Shown here: one piece after another, positions 23,396 to 35,755 of the stretch
Position numbering within the stretch: position 1 is the first letter of the stretch
How the letters are laid out: every line of letters begins with the position of its first letter
Origin: Tiliqua scincoides
Lineage: Eukaryota > Chordata > Lepidosauria > Squamata > Scincidae
Length of the DNA: 64,000 nt
Assembly: GCF_035046505.1 (NCBI RefSeq)
Contig: NC_089830.1
Location: 6,128,315 to 6,192,314, forward strand
Direction: 5' to 3'
Program-made: the position numbers and the translations under genes
Notes under the pieces: model-generated
What the model saw: the letters and a program-made list of their open reading frames with translations, nothing else
The model's database searches: none
Told to the model about the DNA's origin: nothing

Positions 23396-23720
23396 TTGTC
23401 CTCAGCCACGCCCCCTTTGGCACCATCCAATCAGCAGGCTCCGTCGCTCCCCCGCCCTCCCGGAGGAGCAAAGGGGCGTAGCCTGCCCCTCCCTCACCCC
23501 CGCCTCGAGCCCAGCGCTTCTTCTGCACTCGCGCCGCCGGGCTTTCTTCAGGCGTACTTCCGGTCGCGGCCGGAAGTGGAGCGGGGAGGGTGGCTGGGCG
23601 TCTCCAGGCGGAAGTGGAGCAGCCGGGCGCGCTGGGCAGCGGTGAGTGCCGCGGAGCGAGGGAGAGACCGCGGTGGCAGCGCTCGCCTTCCCGGGTCGGT
23701 GGTGTGCCTCAGGTGGGGGG
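23396..23720 (+). promoter_or_regulatory. CAP1: CAP1 CpG-island promoter, TATA-less
   Basis: A CpG-rich block stands out from AT-rich surroundings and ends at the exon 1 donor. Visible sites are a CCAAT box (CCAATCAG, 23427-23434), GC/CACCC-type SP/KLF boxes (about 23361-23370 and 23405-23414), and three ETS-type cores: ACTTCCGG at 23556-23563, CCGGAAGT at 23570-23577 and GCGGAAGTG near 23608-23616. There is no TATA box at a useful distance. This is the usual layout of a broadly expressed housekeeping gene, which fits CAP1. The start site is inferred, not seen. Confidence 0.8.
23575..23641 (+). other. CAP1: CAP1 exon 1, non-coding 5'UTR (start approximate)
   Basis: The GC-rich sequence ends at a strong donor: ...GGGCAGCG followed by GTGAGT at 23642. 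It lies inside the CpG island just downstream of the ETS-type sites. Exon 2 begins with only ten non-coding bases before the ATG, so a separate 5'UTR exon is required, and this is the only good candidate. The 5' boundary is a guess. Confidence 0.65.
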
Positions 23721-23820
23721 GGGGCAGGGCTGTGGAGGCCAGCGAGCCTGAACCCTCAGGGCACGGCGGGGGACGCTTGGCGGCTAGGGGGCCTCGGAGT
23801 GGCAGTCCTGTTCTGCGGGG

Positions 23821-24008
23821 CAGGCTTCCCCCCCTCCTTTTGCCTGGCCTTGGGGTGTGGGGGGGGCAGGCTTCCCCCCCTCCCTTTGCCTGGCCTTGGG
23901 GTGTGGGGGGGCAGGCTTCCCCCCTCCCTTTGCCTGGCCTTGGGGTGTGGGGGGCAGGCTTCCCCCCTCCTTTTGCCTGGCCTTGGAGTGTGGGGGGGGT
24001 AGGCTTCA
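23821..24008 (+). repeat. Minisatellite, about 45-bp unit, four copies plus partial
   Basis: CAGGCTTCCCCCC units start at 23821, 23867, 23912 and 23955, with a degenerate TAGGCTTC start at 24000. Each has a C-run, TTTGCCTGGCCTTGG and then GTGTGGGGGG. The spacing varies only by the lengths of the C and G runs. It lies 180 bases into CAP1 intron 1. Confidence 0.92.
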
Positions 24009-24047
24009 GGAGTGGCTCCCCAGTGGAGGGAAAGGGCTGTGCAAAGA

Positions 24048-24291
24048 GAGCCAGGGTGGTGTAGTGGTTTGGGAGGTGGACTTAGACCTGGATGATCCAG
24101 GTTCAAATCCCCTCTCAGCCACAAAGCTTCCTGGGTGACCTTGGGCCAGTCACTTTCTCTCAGCCTCACCTACCTCACAGGGTTGTTGTGAGGACAAGAA
24201 AGAGGGGAGGAGCAGCTGTGTAAACCGCCCTGAGCTCTTTGGAGGAAGGGCGGTATAAAAATGTGGGGGAAAAATAATAAAAATAAATAAG
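24048..24291 (+). mobile_element. Sauria-type tRNA-derived SINE
   Basis: The tRNA-like head has an A box near GGTGTAGTGGTT and a B box GGTTCAAATCC (24100-24110). Then come TGACCTTGGGCCAGTCAC, CCTCACAGGGTTGTTGTGAG and a tail GGGCGGTATAAAAAT with A/T-rich repeats. This is the layout of squamate Sauria SINEs, whose tails resemble Bov-B. No 5' truncation is seen. Confidence 0.88.
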
Positions 24292-24467
24292 ATCCCTGTA
24301 CTAGGATTCCTCTGTCAGGCATTGGGAGATATAGAACTGCCTCCCATTTCTGTTGGAGACCAACAGAACAACATTTGTTGTAGCCACTTTAAAAAAAAAG
24401 TCTTGACATTCTACATGAATTCAAAAAAAGAATAGTGCAGTCCTATGCATGTGCACTTGGTAGTCAG

Positions 24468-24643
24468 GACCCAATTCTGTCCTGCTTTCCAGTACCTGTG
24501 CAGCTGCAACGAAGCCCCAGGGTAAGGGAACAAGCATGCCCTTACTTTGAGGAAGCCTTTGACTGTCCCATTTCTTCGTGTTGCAGTGCGTGCCCCATTG
24601 GCATGGCTGCATCAGCACTGGAAAGTTGGGTGGGATTGGGCCT
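24468..24643. mobile_element. GGGCCCAATCC MITE, copy 4
   Basis: The ends are GGACCCAATTCTGTCC and GGTGGGATTGGGCC, with the family body. It lies in CAP1 intron 1 just after the promoter and SINE. Confidence 0.7.
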
Positions 24644-25866
24644 TAAGTCTCCATCTATTTTCAGTGAGGCTGACTCTTCCAGGTGAGCATGTGTGGGATT
24701 GCAGCCTCAGTTGCTTGGTTGTCCATAGAGCTTTGGTGCACAAGATCGGGGGGGGGGGGCATTTTGCTCTGTGTAAGGCTTTCTCTGGGGGTGGGTGGAT
24801 GGGGGAATGTGGCTTTGGCTTTTTGGTACTGGAATTATTTATCTAGTCCATTGTTTGTCTTATTTAGCTTTGGAATCTGAGCAGCCGCCACTTTTAGTAA
24901 ATTTACTTGACTAGAGTGCATATGTGTGTGGGGGGAGAGGATGGGGATGCTCAGTTGAGTAAGGATGTTCAAGGCATCTTCTTGTCCACTTTTGGAGGGA
25001 GTGTGATGTAGGGGATGGAGAGAAAAGTACTTATCCTACATGTGGACTGTTGCAGTGGGAAGAGTGTGTAGTTAAAGCTTGGTGTAGCAGATCTCATGTG
25101 GAGCAGCAAAGCATCTGTGTGAATGCAGTGGGAACTCTGAAGGGCTAGGAATACAAAAAAAAAACAACAACAAGACTGTCTGATCCTAAGATAAGGAAAC
25201 AGACCTCCTTGCTAGCACTGGGCTGTGTTTAATCTAGATGGGGAAAGTTAGCAGTGGGCACAAAGAGTTTATCTTTGCATCTGCAGCCCTGAACTGGTCT
25301 ATACAGATTCTGTACATGTTAAACTGTGAGCTTGAAGATATTGTTGCAGGTGAGCGAATTAAGCTGGGCATGAAGGTAGCAGCTGGTGGGCATGGAGAGG
25401 TCCCTTTTGGTTCCATGAGAAACTTTGGAAGGACTAGGGCTGCAATTGACTTATTCATTCTATGATTTCTACCTCACACTTATGCCCAAGTAATGTGGCA
25501 GAAGGAGGTTTGGGGTATAGTTGATCTTTGTATAGGAGAAATTTGGGGACAGTATGATAATAGCAGTTAGGGGCAGACTTAACTTCAAACTCTGGGTTGC
25601 CGTGGAGGGTGTGTCTGTGCATACTTGGGTGGGAATGACGGGGAACCAATTCCTTCCTAGGAAGAGATCTTCATGCTCATCTACTTTGCAGAGCATGAAT
25701 AGTAGGTTTCTAGCAAGGTGGAGTAATCAGTGCTGACCTCTGTTTTCTGAGTTCAGTTAGATTAGAGGAGAAAGGAGCAGATAATGAATGGCACAGAGGC
25801 AATTGACTAAAGGTGTGGTGTCCTGTCTGTCCATCCTCCAGTGAAATGTGGGTGGAGTCATCCAGT

Positions 25867-26010
25867 GGGGCCATAGCTCAGTGATAGCCCAGGTACCTTG
25901 CATGTGGCCCCTTAACCTTGGCATTCCCAGGCAGAGGTAGGAAAGAACCTTATCTGAATTCCTGGAGAGCTGCAGAACTGTCTGACTCAGTACCCAGCAG
26001 TTTGATGTGC
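25867..26010 (+). mobile_element. tRNA-derived SINE with CR1-like tail
   Basis: It begins GGGGCCATAGCTCAGTGATA, a Pol III A box like that of a tRNA, and has a degraded B box. The end GTCTGACTCAGTACCCAG resembles the CR1-type tail. It is not a tRNA gene because there is no cloverleaf 3' half. Confidence 0.7.
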
Positions 26011-26106
26011 TCATCTGTGGATTGGCTGTAGGTGCTGGATTTGCATATGGAAGCATTATTTTGTGAAATGTGGTGATGGCCCTTGGATGACTTTAGAAAC
26101 AGTTAC

Positions 26107-26443
26107 CAGTGTTTCTCAAACTGTGGATCGGGACCCACTAGGTGGGTTGCGAGACAATTTCAGGTGGGTCCCCATTCATTTTAATATTTTATTTTTAATA
26201 TATTAAACTTGATGCTACCATGGCTTATGACTGCGTTTGGGGAAATGTTATAGACCTGTTCTTTTCTTTCTTTAACAAAGAAAGTAAAGGAAACTTACTC
26301 CTGGGTAAGTGTGGGTAGGATCGCAGCCTAGGATAGTTAAAAATTTTCCTGCTTGCTGATGTCACTTCTGGTCATGACATCACTTCTGGTGGGTCCCGAC
26401 AGATTCTCCTTCTGTCCTGATGCTAAATGTGTGAGAACCACTG
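26107..26443. mobile_element. hAT-type MITE, sister of 28180
   Basis: It has the same termini and body as the 28180 copy (GGGACCCACTAGGTGG, ACATCACTTCTGGTGGGTCC). The flanks (AGTTAC / AGTTAG) agree only partly. Confidence 0.8.
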
Positions 26444-28179
26444 AGTTAGACAAATGGAGGATGGGTCTGCTAAATTGTTGAGCTGTGATAGCTAAATGGG
26501 CAACCTCCAGGTTCGGAGGCAGTAAACCAAACCTCTGTACCAGATGCTGGGGCAGCAAGGAGGGAAAGGTTGCCTTCATTCCTCTCTGATGAACTTAGAG
26601 GCACAGTGGCTGTTGTGAACGGTACTGCTTGTCCTTAGTTTGGCCTTGTTAGGCAGCTGTTTTGTGTTTCTGCAAAATAGGTAGCAATAAGTTTCTATTG
26701 AATTGCCCTCACTAAGGCAGGAGCTGCATACCCACTGCTGCACACACAGAGCCTTCAATCAGAGCCTCAGCAGAACTCTGGCACTTTAAAATAGAAACCC
26801 CCTTCTCCTGGTCGAAGGAGACTGCAGTTTTGTCTGTTCTGCATCACTCTGGCACCAAAGATGCTTCGCTTTTCAAATGTCATGTATCCCATTTATTCAG
26901 GAACTTTTGGACCCTGCTGTACTGAGTCATCAGTTGCATGAGCTGCATGCTTCCAACAGTTAGCACGAACATCAGCGCACTTGGTGTTTGTTAATGCTTT
27001 TCACTAGATATAACACAGCCGAGTGCGAGCTGCTTGGTTAGCTGCATGAGAAGCAGTAACTACTCCCAGATGCACTTATCTTGCTGCACAGAGCTTAATA
27101 TGGAGAACTTTACTTACAGATGCGCTCCATTAAGGCAGGAAATAGAGGTTTGGGCCTGTCTGACAACTTACTGGATTAATGGTTGGCAGATAGCAATAAC
27201 TTTGCTCTCAGAGTGACAAGTAGAGTTATTGATGGATCTGCAGTCTCACCTTGGAGATGCTGCTCAGAGTGCTTGGCTTGGACTCCAGAAACCTGGCTTG
27301 AGATAACCTACCATGTTGTGAGAGCAGCTGGGGGTCTGCTTAATCGCCAAGGAGGTTTTCCAGGCCTTGGGCCACCTTTGCTGCATCAGAGCCCTGCAAT
27401 TGGGAATTTTCCCCCCAGCAAATGCACCTGGTCAAATCTCTCCCAAGTTTTAGGAGACTGGCTAAGACCATCTTTTTAGGGAAACCTTTAGATTGCCATA
27501 GTGGCCGAAACATTTTATGTTTAGGTTGCCTGTAACCCATTCTGTAATGTGCACGTTTTACATTTACTACTTCTTATTTTGTAATTGGAGGGCTTGTTTG
27601 TTGAGCATGGGGCATATTACGCAGAATTAAATGTTAAGAATTAAACAGTGAATTAAATAGCTCATGGGGACATACAAGACATACGATGTCTCTCAGCCTG
27701 GCCTACCTGACAAAGTTGTTGAGTTAAAGTGAAAGTCTGCTGTACTAAACTCACTAGAGTGAGCAGAGTACAAATGTAGTGATGAACAAATGATTATTTC
27801 AGTAATGGTGACATATTTTGTCACTCTCAGAGTACAGCTTTCTTTTTTTAAGCCACTTCTGAACAATGTTGAATATACGCAACAATTGAATATACGCAAC
27901 AAGGACCAAACTCATACACATTTGGGCTGGGCAAAAATGGGTTAAGAACTCTTCTTGTCCAAGTCTCCTTGAAATTAATCTGCTCCCTGGCACAATATTT
28001 GTGCTCTGCCCTCAAATCCCTCATCCAAACTCTCCCTTTACATTAAGAGTCTGGCTTTAAAGTCTTCAGATCCAGTCCCCAAGTGAAGAGTAGTAGAAGC
28101 AGTAGTAGAAGTAGTGAAGCCAAAGTAGATGCAGCTGTATCTGCAGAATTGCATTGTTGATGTGGACTGTTCTCTAGAA

Positions 28180-28542
28180 CAGTGTTTCTCAAATTGTGGA
28201 AAGGGACCCACTAGGTGGATTGTGAGCCAATTTCAGGTGGGTCCCCATTCATTTCATTATTTTATTTTTACTATATTAGACTTGATGCTACCTTGGGATG
28301 TAACTGCATTTAGGGAAATGTTACAGACCTGTACTTTTAACAAGCTACTATTTATATTCTTTTATCACTGATGGTAAATGGGATTTATTCCTGGGTAAGT
28401 GTGGTTAGGATTTCAGTGCAGGATTTTTAAAAATTTTCCTGCTTGATGGTGTCACTTTAGGTCATGACATCACTTCTGGTGGGTCCTGACAGATTCTCAT
28501 TCTAAAAAGTGGGTCCTGGTGCTAAATGTGTGAGAACCACTG
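28180..28542. mobile_element. hAT-type MITE with perfect 8-bp duplication
   Basis: The termini CAGTGTTTCTCAAATTG and TGTGAGAACCACTG are flanked by CTCTAGAA on both sides (28172-28179, 28543-28550). It lies in CAP1 intron 1. Confidence 0.9.
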
Positions 28543-28721
28543 CTCTAGAAAATCTTATGCTGAACTAACTGCTTGCAGTAGGCTGGCAAGGCTACCCCCA
28601 AGGGACTGTGTGTGTGTGAGAGAGAGACTTTACAAAGCCTCATTTACATCAGTGGTGTTGTGTGTGACACTTATTCATGTGTAGGTCTCATTTAAGTCAT
28701 TGGGGCTTGCTGAGAAGAACT

Positions 28722-29080
28722 TAAAACCATAGAGTTGGAAGTGTACCAGAAGGTCATCTAGTCCAACCTCCTTCCTTTACTAGGAAATTCTCCTACCTAG
28801 AGCATCTCCAGCAGGTGCCTGTTGAGTCTGCTTGAAGATCTCCTTTGAGGGGGAATCCACCACCTCACTCGGCAATCTGTACCACTGTCAAACTGCCCTG
28901 ACCTTCAAAAATTTCTTCCTGGTGTCCAACCAGACTCTCCTGCAATTTGTACCCATTGGATCTAGTTCTACTCTCCGAGGCAGTTGAGAAGACAGTTTTT
29001 CCTTCTTCCATAGGACAGCCTACGATTTGGCTATCATAATCCCCTCTCAGCCATCTCTTCTCCAGGCTGGACATACCTTG
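28722..29080 (-). mobile_element. CR1 LINE fragment, - strand
   Basis: The + strand shows CATCTAGTCCAACCTCCTTC, AAATTTCTTCCTGGTGTCCA and CATCTCTTCTCCAGGCTGGA, the classic reverse-complement words of CR1 3' regions. It lies in CAP1 intron 1. Confidence 0.85.
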
Positions 29081-29129
29081 TTCTTGGCAGAGTCTTACCC
29101 TTGGGAATAGGTAACTTTGCCCAGCCCTT

Positions 29130-29345
29130 TACTTGGCAACAGCCTTATAAATGGACTCTGCCTTATAAATGAAGCTGCCTTATATGGACTCTGGCTGTTG
29201 GTCAGCCAAGCTCAGTGTTGTTTACACTGGCTGATGGGAGCTCTGGTGAGGTCTTGCCTTTCCCAGCCATGCTTCCATTTGGAGGTGCTGCTAGGGACTG
29301 AACCGAGAACTGCTTGCATATGCTCAGCCATGGAGCAGTGGCTCT
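29130..29345 (-). mobile_element. tRNA-derived SINE with duplicated tail
   Basis: It has CAGCCAAGCTCAGTGTTGTT, ACACTGGCTGATGGGAGCTC and GGGACTGAACCGAGAACTGC. The GCCTTATAAATGGACTCT tail word is duplicated at about 29140-29190. Confidence 0.65.
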
Positions 29346-31025
29346 TCCCGTGGGTGGGACCCACTCTTCCCACCCATTAGCGGAATAGCCATGTTCTTGA
29401 TTTTCCTGTGGTGCATAACAACCTTTTTGGGGCAACCATACAGAGAAGGCTCTTGAAACCTTGCGGTATCTTGACTCTCCTTACTCATGAGTTGGCACAT
29501 CAATGAGGAACATAGATATGCATTGGCAGATAGGTAGTGACCTGTTTGCAAGTGTGCTCAGTAAGCCAAAAACAAAATCGGGAGCCTTCAGCAACGTTTT
29601 CTCAAATGAGCTTGAAAAGACTCCATTTTCCTCACAAAAGCCTTTCCTGGGAAGCTGAGACTGTTGGCATCAAGTGCCCATTTTTGCTTTGTATCCTCCT
29701 GTGTTGCAGTCTTGAGGGTAAATGGCTTGCTTACCAAATGCATGAAAACCCCCTCTAGGGCCCCCCATCCATGAAAGGGGAATCCTAGCAACCTACCCCA
29801 GAGGGATATTCTTGAGGGCACAAAGTATATAAGGTATCAGTTCAGTGTAACTTGGGGTGTACCCTTGCAAAACCAGGTGCCTGCGCTCTCTGCCACATCC
29901 CTGTGGTGGTGACCCTTCATACAGTTGTTGAGATAAACATGTCCTGTGCTGGAGTGACTCATGGAAAGCTGCGTCTTATTTTCTACACCACGAAAAACTG
30001 AATCCCACGGCTGGCTTAGGTCAGGCACACTTGCTCATATTCTCCTATTTTGCAGAATTCTGCTTTGGGAAGAATCTCTGCAGTACACTCCCACCCCTTC
30101 CCTTCCCTGTCCCAGGCCGCTGGATTCAATCCTTATTCAGTCCTAGCTTATTCAATCCTTCTGGCTTCTGTGAATTCATCAGACTTATTTTAAAGCCTGT
30201 CTTTGAAACCAGAAGGTCTAGAAACTTTATACCAGCTTTTTAAAAAGCTGAAGTTGCTGAGGGCCTGAATTCTTGCATTCGGTATAGAATTGCAGGGCAT
30301 ATTCAGTCCTGCCCATATCCTGCAAATGTAGCTGGGGCAGACACCTTGGGAGTGTGGTGGCAACACATGGCAGGTGGCACATGGTGGCTGCTCCACTCTC
30401 CAGAGGACAACTCCAGTTTGTTGTTCAGGTGTGGTGATTGATTGTTCGTAGTAACGGTTCGTGTTGCACCTTCTCTTTGCTTGGCCTCAAACAGTTGGCG
30501 GTTGCTATGTGTTACCTAATCAATGGTTTATTCTCAGTAGGATTTTGGACTTTTTGTTAGCTGTGGTCATGGGAGGGGATTGACCAGGTATGCTGGAAAG
30601 AAAGCTACAGGTGTCAACTAACAAGATAAGGGCTTCCCGAATATCTTATTTAGGGACTGGATGCAGGCTCCTGGTGCCAGCTCCGCTAGGCATATGTCTT
30701 TGAGGCTGCAGGGGCAAGTAATCGAGTCGTGATCAAGTAATGCCATACTTGTGGCGTTGAAACGTGGTTGCTTCTGTCTGCATGCATCAGCTTCTTGTTA
30801 CATTCCTCCTATTTCTCCAGAGTCATTTCTTGCTACTTAATCGTGGCTGGGGTTTCTCTTTCTGGATCAAGGTATGTTTGGGTGGACCTTGCTCAGAGGG
30901 CACCAGGTTGACTGTGTGCCAAGTCACAGCTGATCTGGAGCACTTGAGTGGGAGGAGCCGGTGGCAGTGGAAGGGTGTGGTTGCAGCGCATGTATGTTGA
31001 AGCGATGATTTTCTTGCCCTTAAGG

Positions 31026-31321
31026 CAGTAATTTTCTATGGCTTCTTGTGGCACACTGATCTCTATGACCTTTGCCTCTTGGGCTGTCACTTCTGGGAGA
31101 CTCCTCCTGTGGCTATGTTTCTAGGGCACGTGTCCCTTTTCCTCTTCAGGCAGAGCCAGTCTCCTCTCTGCAGAGCCAAAGGAGGAAGTGGGGCAGACAA
31201 TTCTTTATTACAGTTAGTTACCCTATAAATGGAGCCATGCAACTCATAAGATTTCTCACTACACCTATGGACCTTTTGCAGCATACTACTTGTGGTAGAG
31301 CACACCAGTTGACAATCACTG
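31026..31321. mobile_element. hAT-type MITE
   Basis: The termini are CAGTAATTTTCTATGG and GTTGACAATCACTG, with flanks CCTTAAGG / CCTTGAGG (7 of 8). The body shares CTTTGCCTCTTGGGCTGTCA and TTCTAGGGCA with 40360 and 63514. Confidence 0.82.
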
Positions 31322-31753
31322 CCTTGAGGGCTAGAATGCTGCTGAACTTCTTTGCTCCTGTTGGTTATCTTCCTGAAAGTTCTAGCAGTGCAGCTTGCAA
31401 GCCTCTTAAAGTACCTCTTCTAGAAGCTGTGCTGGGGGAGATAGAATCTGACTTGCCTAACCCTCCCCCAGGTTTTCAAATTCTTGCAGGAGGCATTGCT
31501 AGTCTGAACTGCTTGCAGTAACAAGAGAATCTCTTCTAAAAAGTTAGTCATTAATCAGCCCTTGTAGGAATCAAAGAGTACTTGAAGGACAGCCTGGCGT
31601 GTAATTTGGTAGTTGTCTTGAATGGAAGCTTAACTCTTCTGTTAAGGGGAGAGAAGAATAAAATGGGGGAGGGGAGGAGTCAGTAAGAGTTACCTGGACC
31701 TTGTGCAAACCTGATTCTTAACCATCTTTTTTCTTATGCCTGACCATCTAAAC

Positions 31754-32172
31754 CAGGGGTGCCCAAATCTCGCCCTGGAGGCCATTTGCAGCCCTCAGGA
31801 GCCCCAGTCTCCAATGAGCCTCTGGAGACCTGCTGGAGCCCACGCTGGCCCCATGTGACTGCTTGCAGCATGAGGGTGCCTGTTCAACCTCTTGCATGAG
31901 CTGTGGGCTGAGGGCTCCCTCCACTGCTTGCTGTTCCATCTCTGTGAAGCGACAGCAAAGGAAAGACCGGCCTTGCTTTGTGCAAGACCTTTTATAGGCC
32001 ATGAACAATTGCAAGACCTTCATTCAGTCATGCAGGTGCCATCTCTAATATATTAATTTATGTACATTTATTCAAAATTTAAATGTAAATTAAATTCTTT
32101 TTTTTTCCTGGCCCCCGACACAGTGCCAGAGAGATGATGTGGCCTTCCTGTCAAAAAATTTGGACGCTCCTG
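31754..32172. mobile_element. hAT-type MITE, CAGGGGTGCCCAAA family
   Basis: The termini CAGGGGTGCCCAAATC and AAATTTGGACGCTCCTG are flanked by perfect ATCTAAAC (31746-31753, 32173-32180). Confidence 0.9.
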
Positions 32173-35100
32173 ATCTAAACTGTGGTTAAGGACTGGCCTC
32201 AAGCTAGGATGGAAAACTGTCCTTTGAAGTGAAGTAGTAGTAACCATGAGGAAGTGTTGCACTTACACTGAAGAAGCCCCAGTGAAGGCAGTTTCTCTGC
32301 ATACAGTTCTCTCCTGAGGCTTGGATTGGCTCTCCTAGTAAGCAGTAGTTTCCCTGTATGCTTGCGATCTTAATCAGGGTTAGAACAACAGCTCCACTAG
32401 CTAACACAATATATGGCTCTAATGAATTGTGTGGGTATGCGTTTTCAAATGTCTTGGCCTCCAGTGAGGGATGCAAGTGCTAGCAATTAAGCTGAGTGCA
32501 GGACAGATGCTTCTGAGCATTAGGGCAACTCCTCAGCTTGTCATCAGCTGTAGTCTGAGAACTGTGTTCAGATGCACTCTGCGTGAGGTGAGTTTTCCCT
32601 GTTGGGATACAAGGGGAAACCGGGGAAATGCAGCATCCTAGAGGCGGGGGCCGGCTTCCTGATGTTCCGGAACCCATTTTCCGAGCAGCCTGCTTCTGAA
32701 GAGGCCCAACATTCCACCGTAGCCAGGCCTGCAACAGCTTGTCACATTAGTGACACGTTAGTAGCTGTTCTGCATTGAGTTTCCAGATCACAAGTAATCC
32801 CTATATATGAAATGCATTTGGGCAGAGGGTAATGGGGCTCTAATCCTGTGGGGCTCAGTGGTGCAGAATGGCATCTTCGTCTGTGTTTCATTAACCAGAA
32901 ATCATTGCAAGAGTTATTCTATGCAGTGCATTTTCAGAAGCTGGCAAGAGTCTGCATACAAGGAAAGACCCTTGACAAATGCCTTCAGTTGCATTTTTCT
33001 CCCATACTCTTAGCCTTGGTGTTTATTATCTTTCTATCCTCAGCAGTGACCTCTGCAAACACAGAACTGGTTATTGCCCTAATCCTACTCTACCCCCTTG
33101 GATGCTTTTATGAACTCTGATAGCCACTGCTCAGCTGCCTGCTAGCAAAATATGGGTACTAAAAGAGTTTTGGCACATGGCTGTGTCTAATCCTCTTTTC
33201 ATGAAGCTTTGCTGACAGGGAGGGGGGATCCTGCTGCAGCCAGGGTGGGTTGATTCTGGGGCCTTTGATCCCTGTTTTTGCCCCTGTGGTTGCCCAAGTT
33301 CAGTAGCTCAACCAAAAAGTTTCAGCCACTGAATGTGACAAGCTACTGTTCTGCGAAAATTACTGGGTTGCCAGGCCCACACAAATCTATTTTAGTTGCT
33401 TCTGGATGAAAATAATGTGGGAAACTTCTTTTTTTGTTGTTAGTTGTGCTCATGGGGAGGCATACTTCCTTGCGTGGAGGCAATACTTGTTTCTCTTTGG
33501 CAACTGGGTGAGTGGGAGTTCGGAAATTTGGCCCTTGCCTGTCTTCAGGGCTGCTTTCATCAATGACCCATCTAGGACTGGGAGTCCAGGCACCCATTGG
33601 CAAAGCCCAGCTGTGAAGGATTCCTTGTCTTTTCCAGTCCCACTGGGTGGTATGCTGCATTCTGCCTCTATATTTCCTTCCAGGAGAGTTGGGAGGAGAG
33701 GAAATGGCAGAGAGAGTGGCAGGGCAACAGGGTTTACTCAGTTTTATTTATTTAAAATATTTGTTTCCAGCCTTTCCATCCCATTAAAGGAACAATCAAG
33801 TCGGCTTATGCAATAAAAATAGACCATTTAAAAATCAGATAACCTGACAATATAGAATTCTGATGAACCATAAACAGTGTACCAGCCAAAGACTTACACC
33901 ATGCCAACTTAACAGGGAAGGCCTTTGACAAATATGTTAGAACGTGGCAGTCGAGGAGCTAGTCTAGCATCAGTGGGAGTTCCACAGGCCACATTTCTCA
34001 AAAAGGCTCTGTTGTGCATCCTTGCCAACTACACTTCTGTACTTCTAAAAGGGAGAGGAAAAAGAGGCGAAGCAGGGGATGTGCTATTGCAGATGGGAGA
34101 CTGGCAGGAGAGCACCAAAGGTTAGGACACTTGCTTGGTCAAAGCAACCCCTCCAAAATCTCTGGCAGGATTTACCTCCTCTTGCCCTGGCTCCTGTGCA
34201 GACCCAAGCCTGAAAAGCAAAACGGCAGCGCAGCCCACTTGAGGTTGAGTCCCAATCCACTTGTTGAAGACTGAACCCTTCTTAGTGTTACCTTACTTTT
34301 ATCCTTGCAAAGATCCTGTGAATTAGGTAATAACAGAGAGCACGACTGGTCACCCAATTTGCTTTAGGACTGAGCAAGATTATGAAGGTGGATCAAGTTC
34401 ACTACATGCACATACATAATGTGTGGAGCTGGAGGGTGCCATTGAAGGCCTTGTGCTCCATGCAACAGCTTCTGTGGCAATGCATAAGCCATGCCAGTCT
34501 GTTCATGTTGGCCTATGTGCAGCTGCCCTGAAACTGACCACTCTCAGCTTCATGCATATAAATCAGCAGGACACAGCATAGAAGTGTTGGATTCTGTGTG
34601 AATTCTCAACTGCATAATGCTCCAGCTGGTCTAGTCCAAACCATAAACAAACCAACCTAAAAATTATGTTGCTGATGATTCCGTTGTACCGCATAAAGCA
34701 AGGAGGGGTGTGAGCATGTTTGCAGGATTGCCATCCCATGTGGAGGAAGAACAGGATGTGTGTGGTTCCTGCTGGGAGATGACTGGTTGGTTTGAGATCT
34801 TGTGGCTGCTATACCATTTGCCTGGTCACCTACAATGGGCAAAGCTGTTGTAAACGGAAAGAGGTAGGGGTGGTTTTCCTCTTTCCAAACCATCCAACAC
34901 TAGGCGAGCCAGTATAAATAGCTAGTCTAGTAATTATGGTGAACTGACTTGCAGACTGAACTGTTTTAAAGTTCAGAGGTCCTAACAGAGAGAGGCAGAT
35001 GATAGAAGTTGCAGTATTGCCAGAACTACCTTACTGGTGTTCCCAGTTTAACTGTGGCTGTTCTCAGCTTTCCAGGTTCTGGACTAAGGGAGAAAGCTGT

Positions 35101-35606
35101 ACTGCCACCTTCCCCCCCTTTTTAGCAATGCACTCTGGGGCTCCTTCCTGTCTGCTATGAAGAAAAGGTTGCTTCTGGAAACTTCATCAGGCTCATAGTT
35201 TCCTGGTCTCCAGTAAGATGAGAGAAACTCCAAAGAAAATTTCATCTCTTTGCTTCCTGGAGAGATTCCCTGGGTTACTGCTGCAGAAGAGGCATTTCAT
35301 TCTTGCAGTCCTAAGACTCGGCCTTTCCCCTTTGTTCAGTGTGCAAGCAGCGGGATTGCTTGCAAGCTGGTGCTCATTGACGTGGGGCTGGGATGATGTG
35401 GAGCCCCGGCTGAGTTGGCAGCCCTTCCACTATAGCTTCTGTTCACCTCTCTGCAAAGGGAAGTTGAGAAGCCTCTAACAGGAAGGAAATGGTTCTTTCG
35501 CCAACGTTTGCAGTGAGTGGGAGCAGAACATTGCGTTAGACACCCTTCTGAGGCATCAGTTGTTTCCTTCTGGGTCTTCAGATAATGCCTAAAATAGCAG
35601 AGTGGT

Positions 35607-35755
35607 GAACACAGAAAGCTGCCTTTATAGAGAGTCAGGCTGTTCAGCGAACCTGTTTAGTTCTGTGTTGCCTTCATGACTGCCAGTGGTTCTTCAGGGG
35701 TTTCGGAAAGGAGTCTTTTCCCGCTTGCCTGGAACCTTTTGCATGCAGGTCCCTG
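35607..35755 (-). mobile_element. tRNA-derived SINE fragment
   Basis: It has GAACACAGAAAGCTGCCTTT, AGAGTCAGGCTG and CTTTTGCATGCAGGTCCC in family order; the middle is poorly conserved. It lies in CAP1 intron 1. Confidence 0.55.

Noticed and set aside
23396-24064. Open frame of 222 codons across the CpG island
   Set aside because: It runs straight through the CAP1 exon 1 donor and the minisatellite. It is Pro/Gly/Arg-rich because the DNA is GC-rich, and has no domain.
25867-25940. Possible tRNA-Ala-like gene
   Set aside because: Only the 5' part with the A box is tRNA-like; the 3' half cannot form a cloverleaf. It is the head of a SINE.
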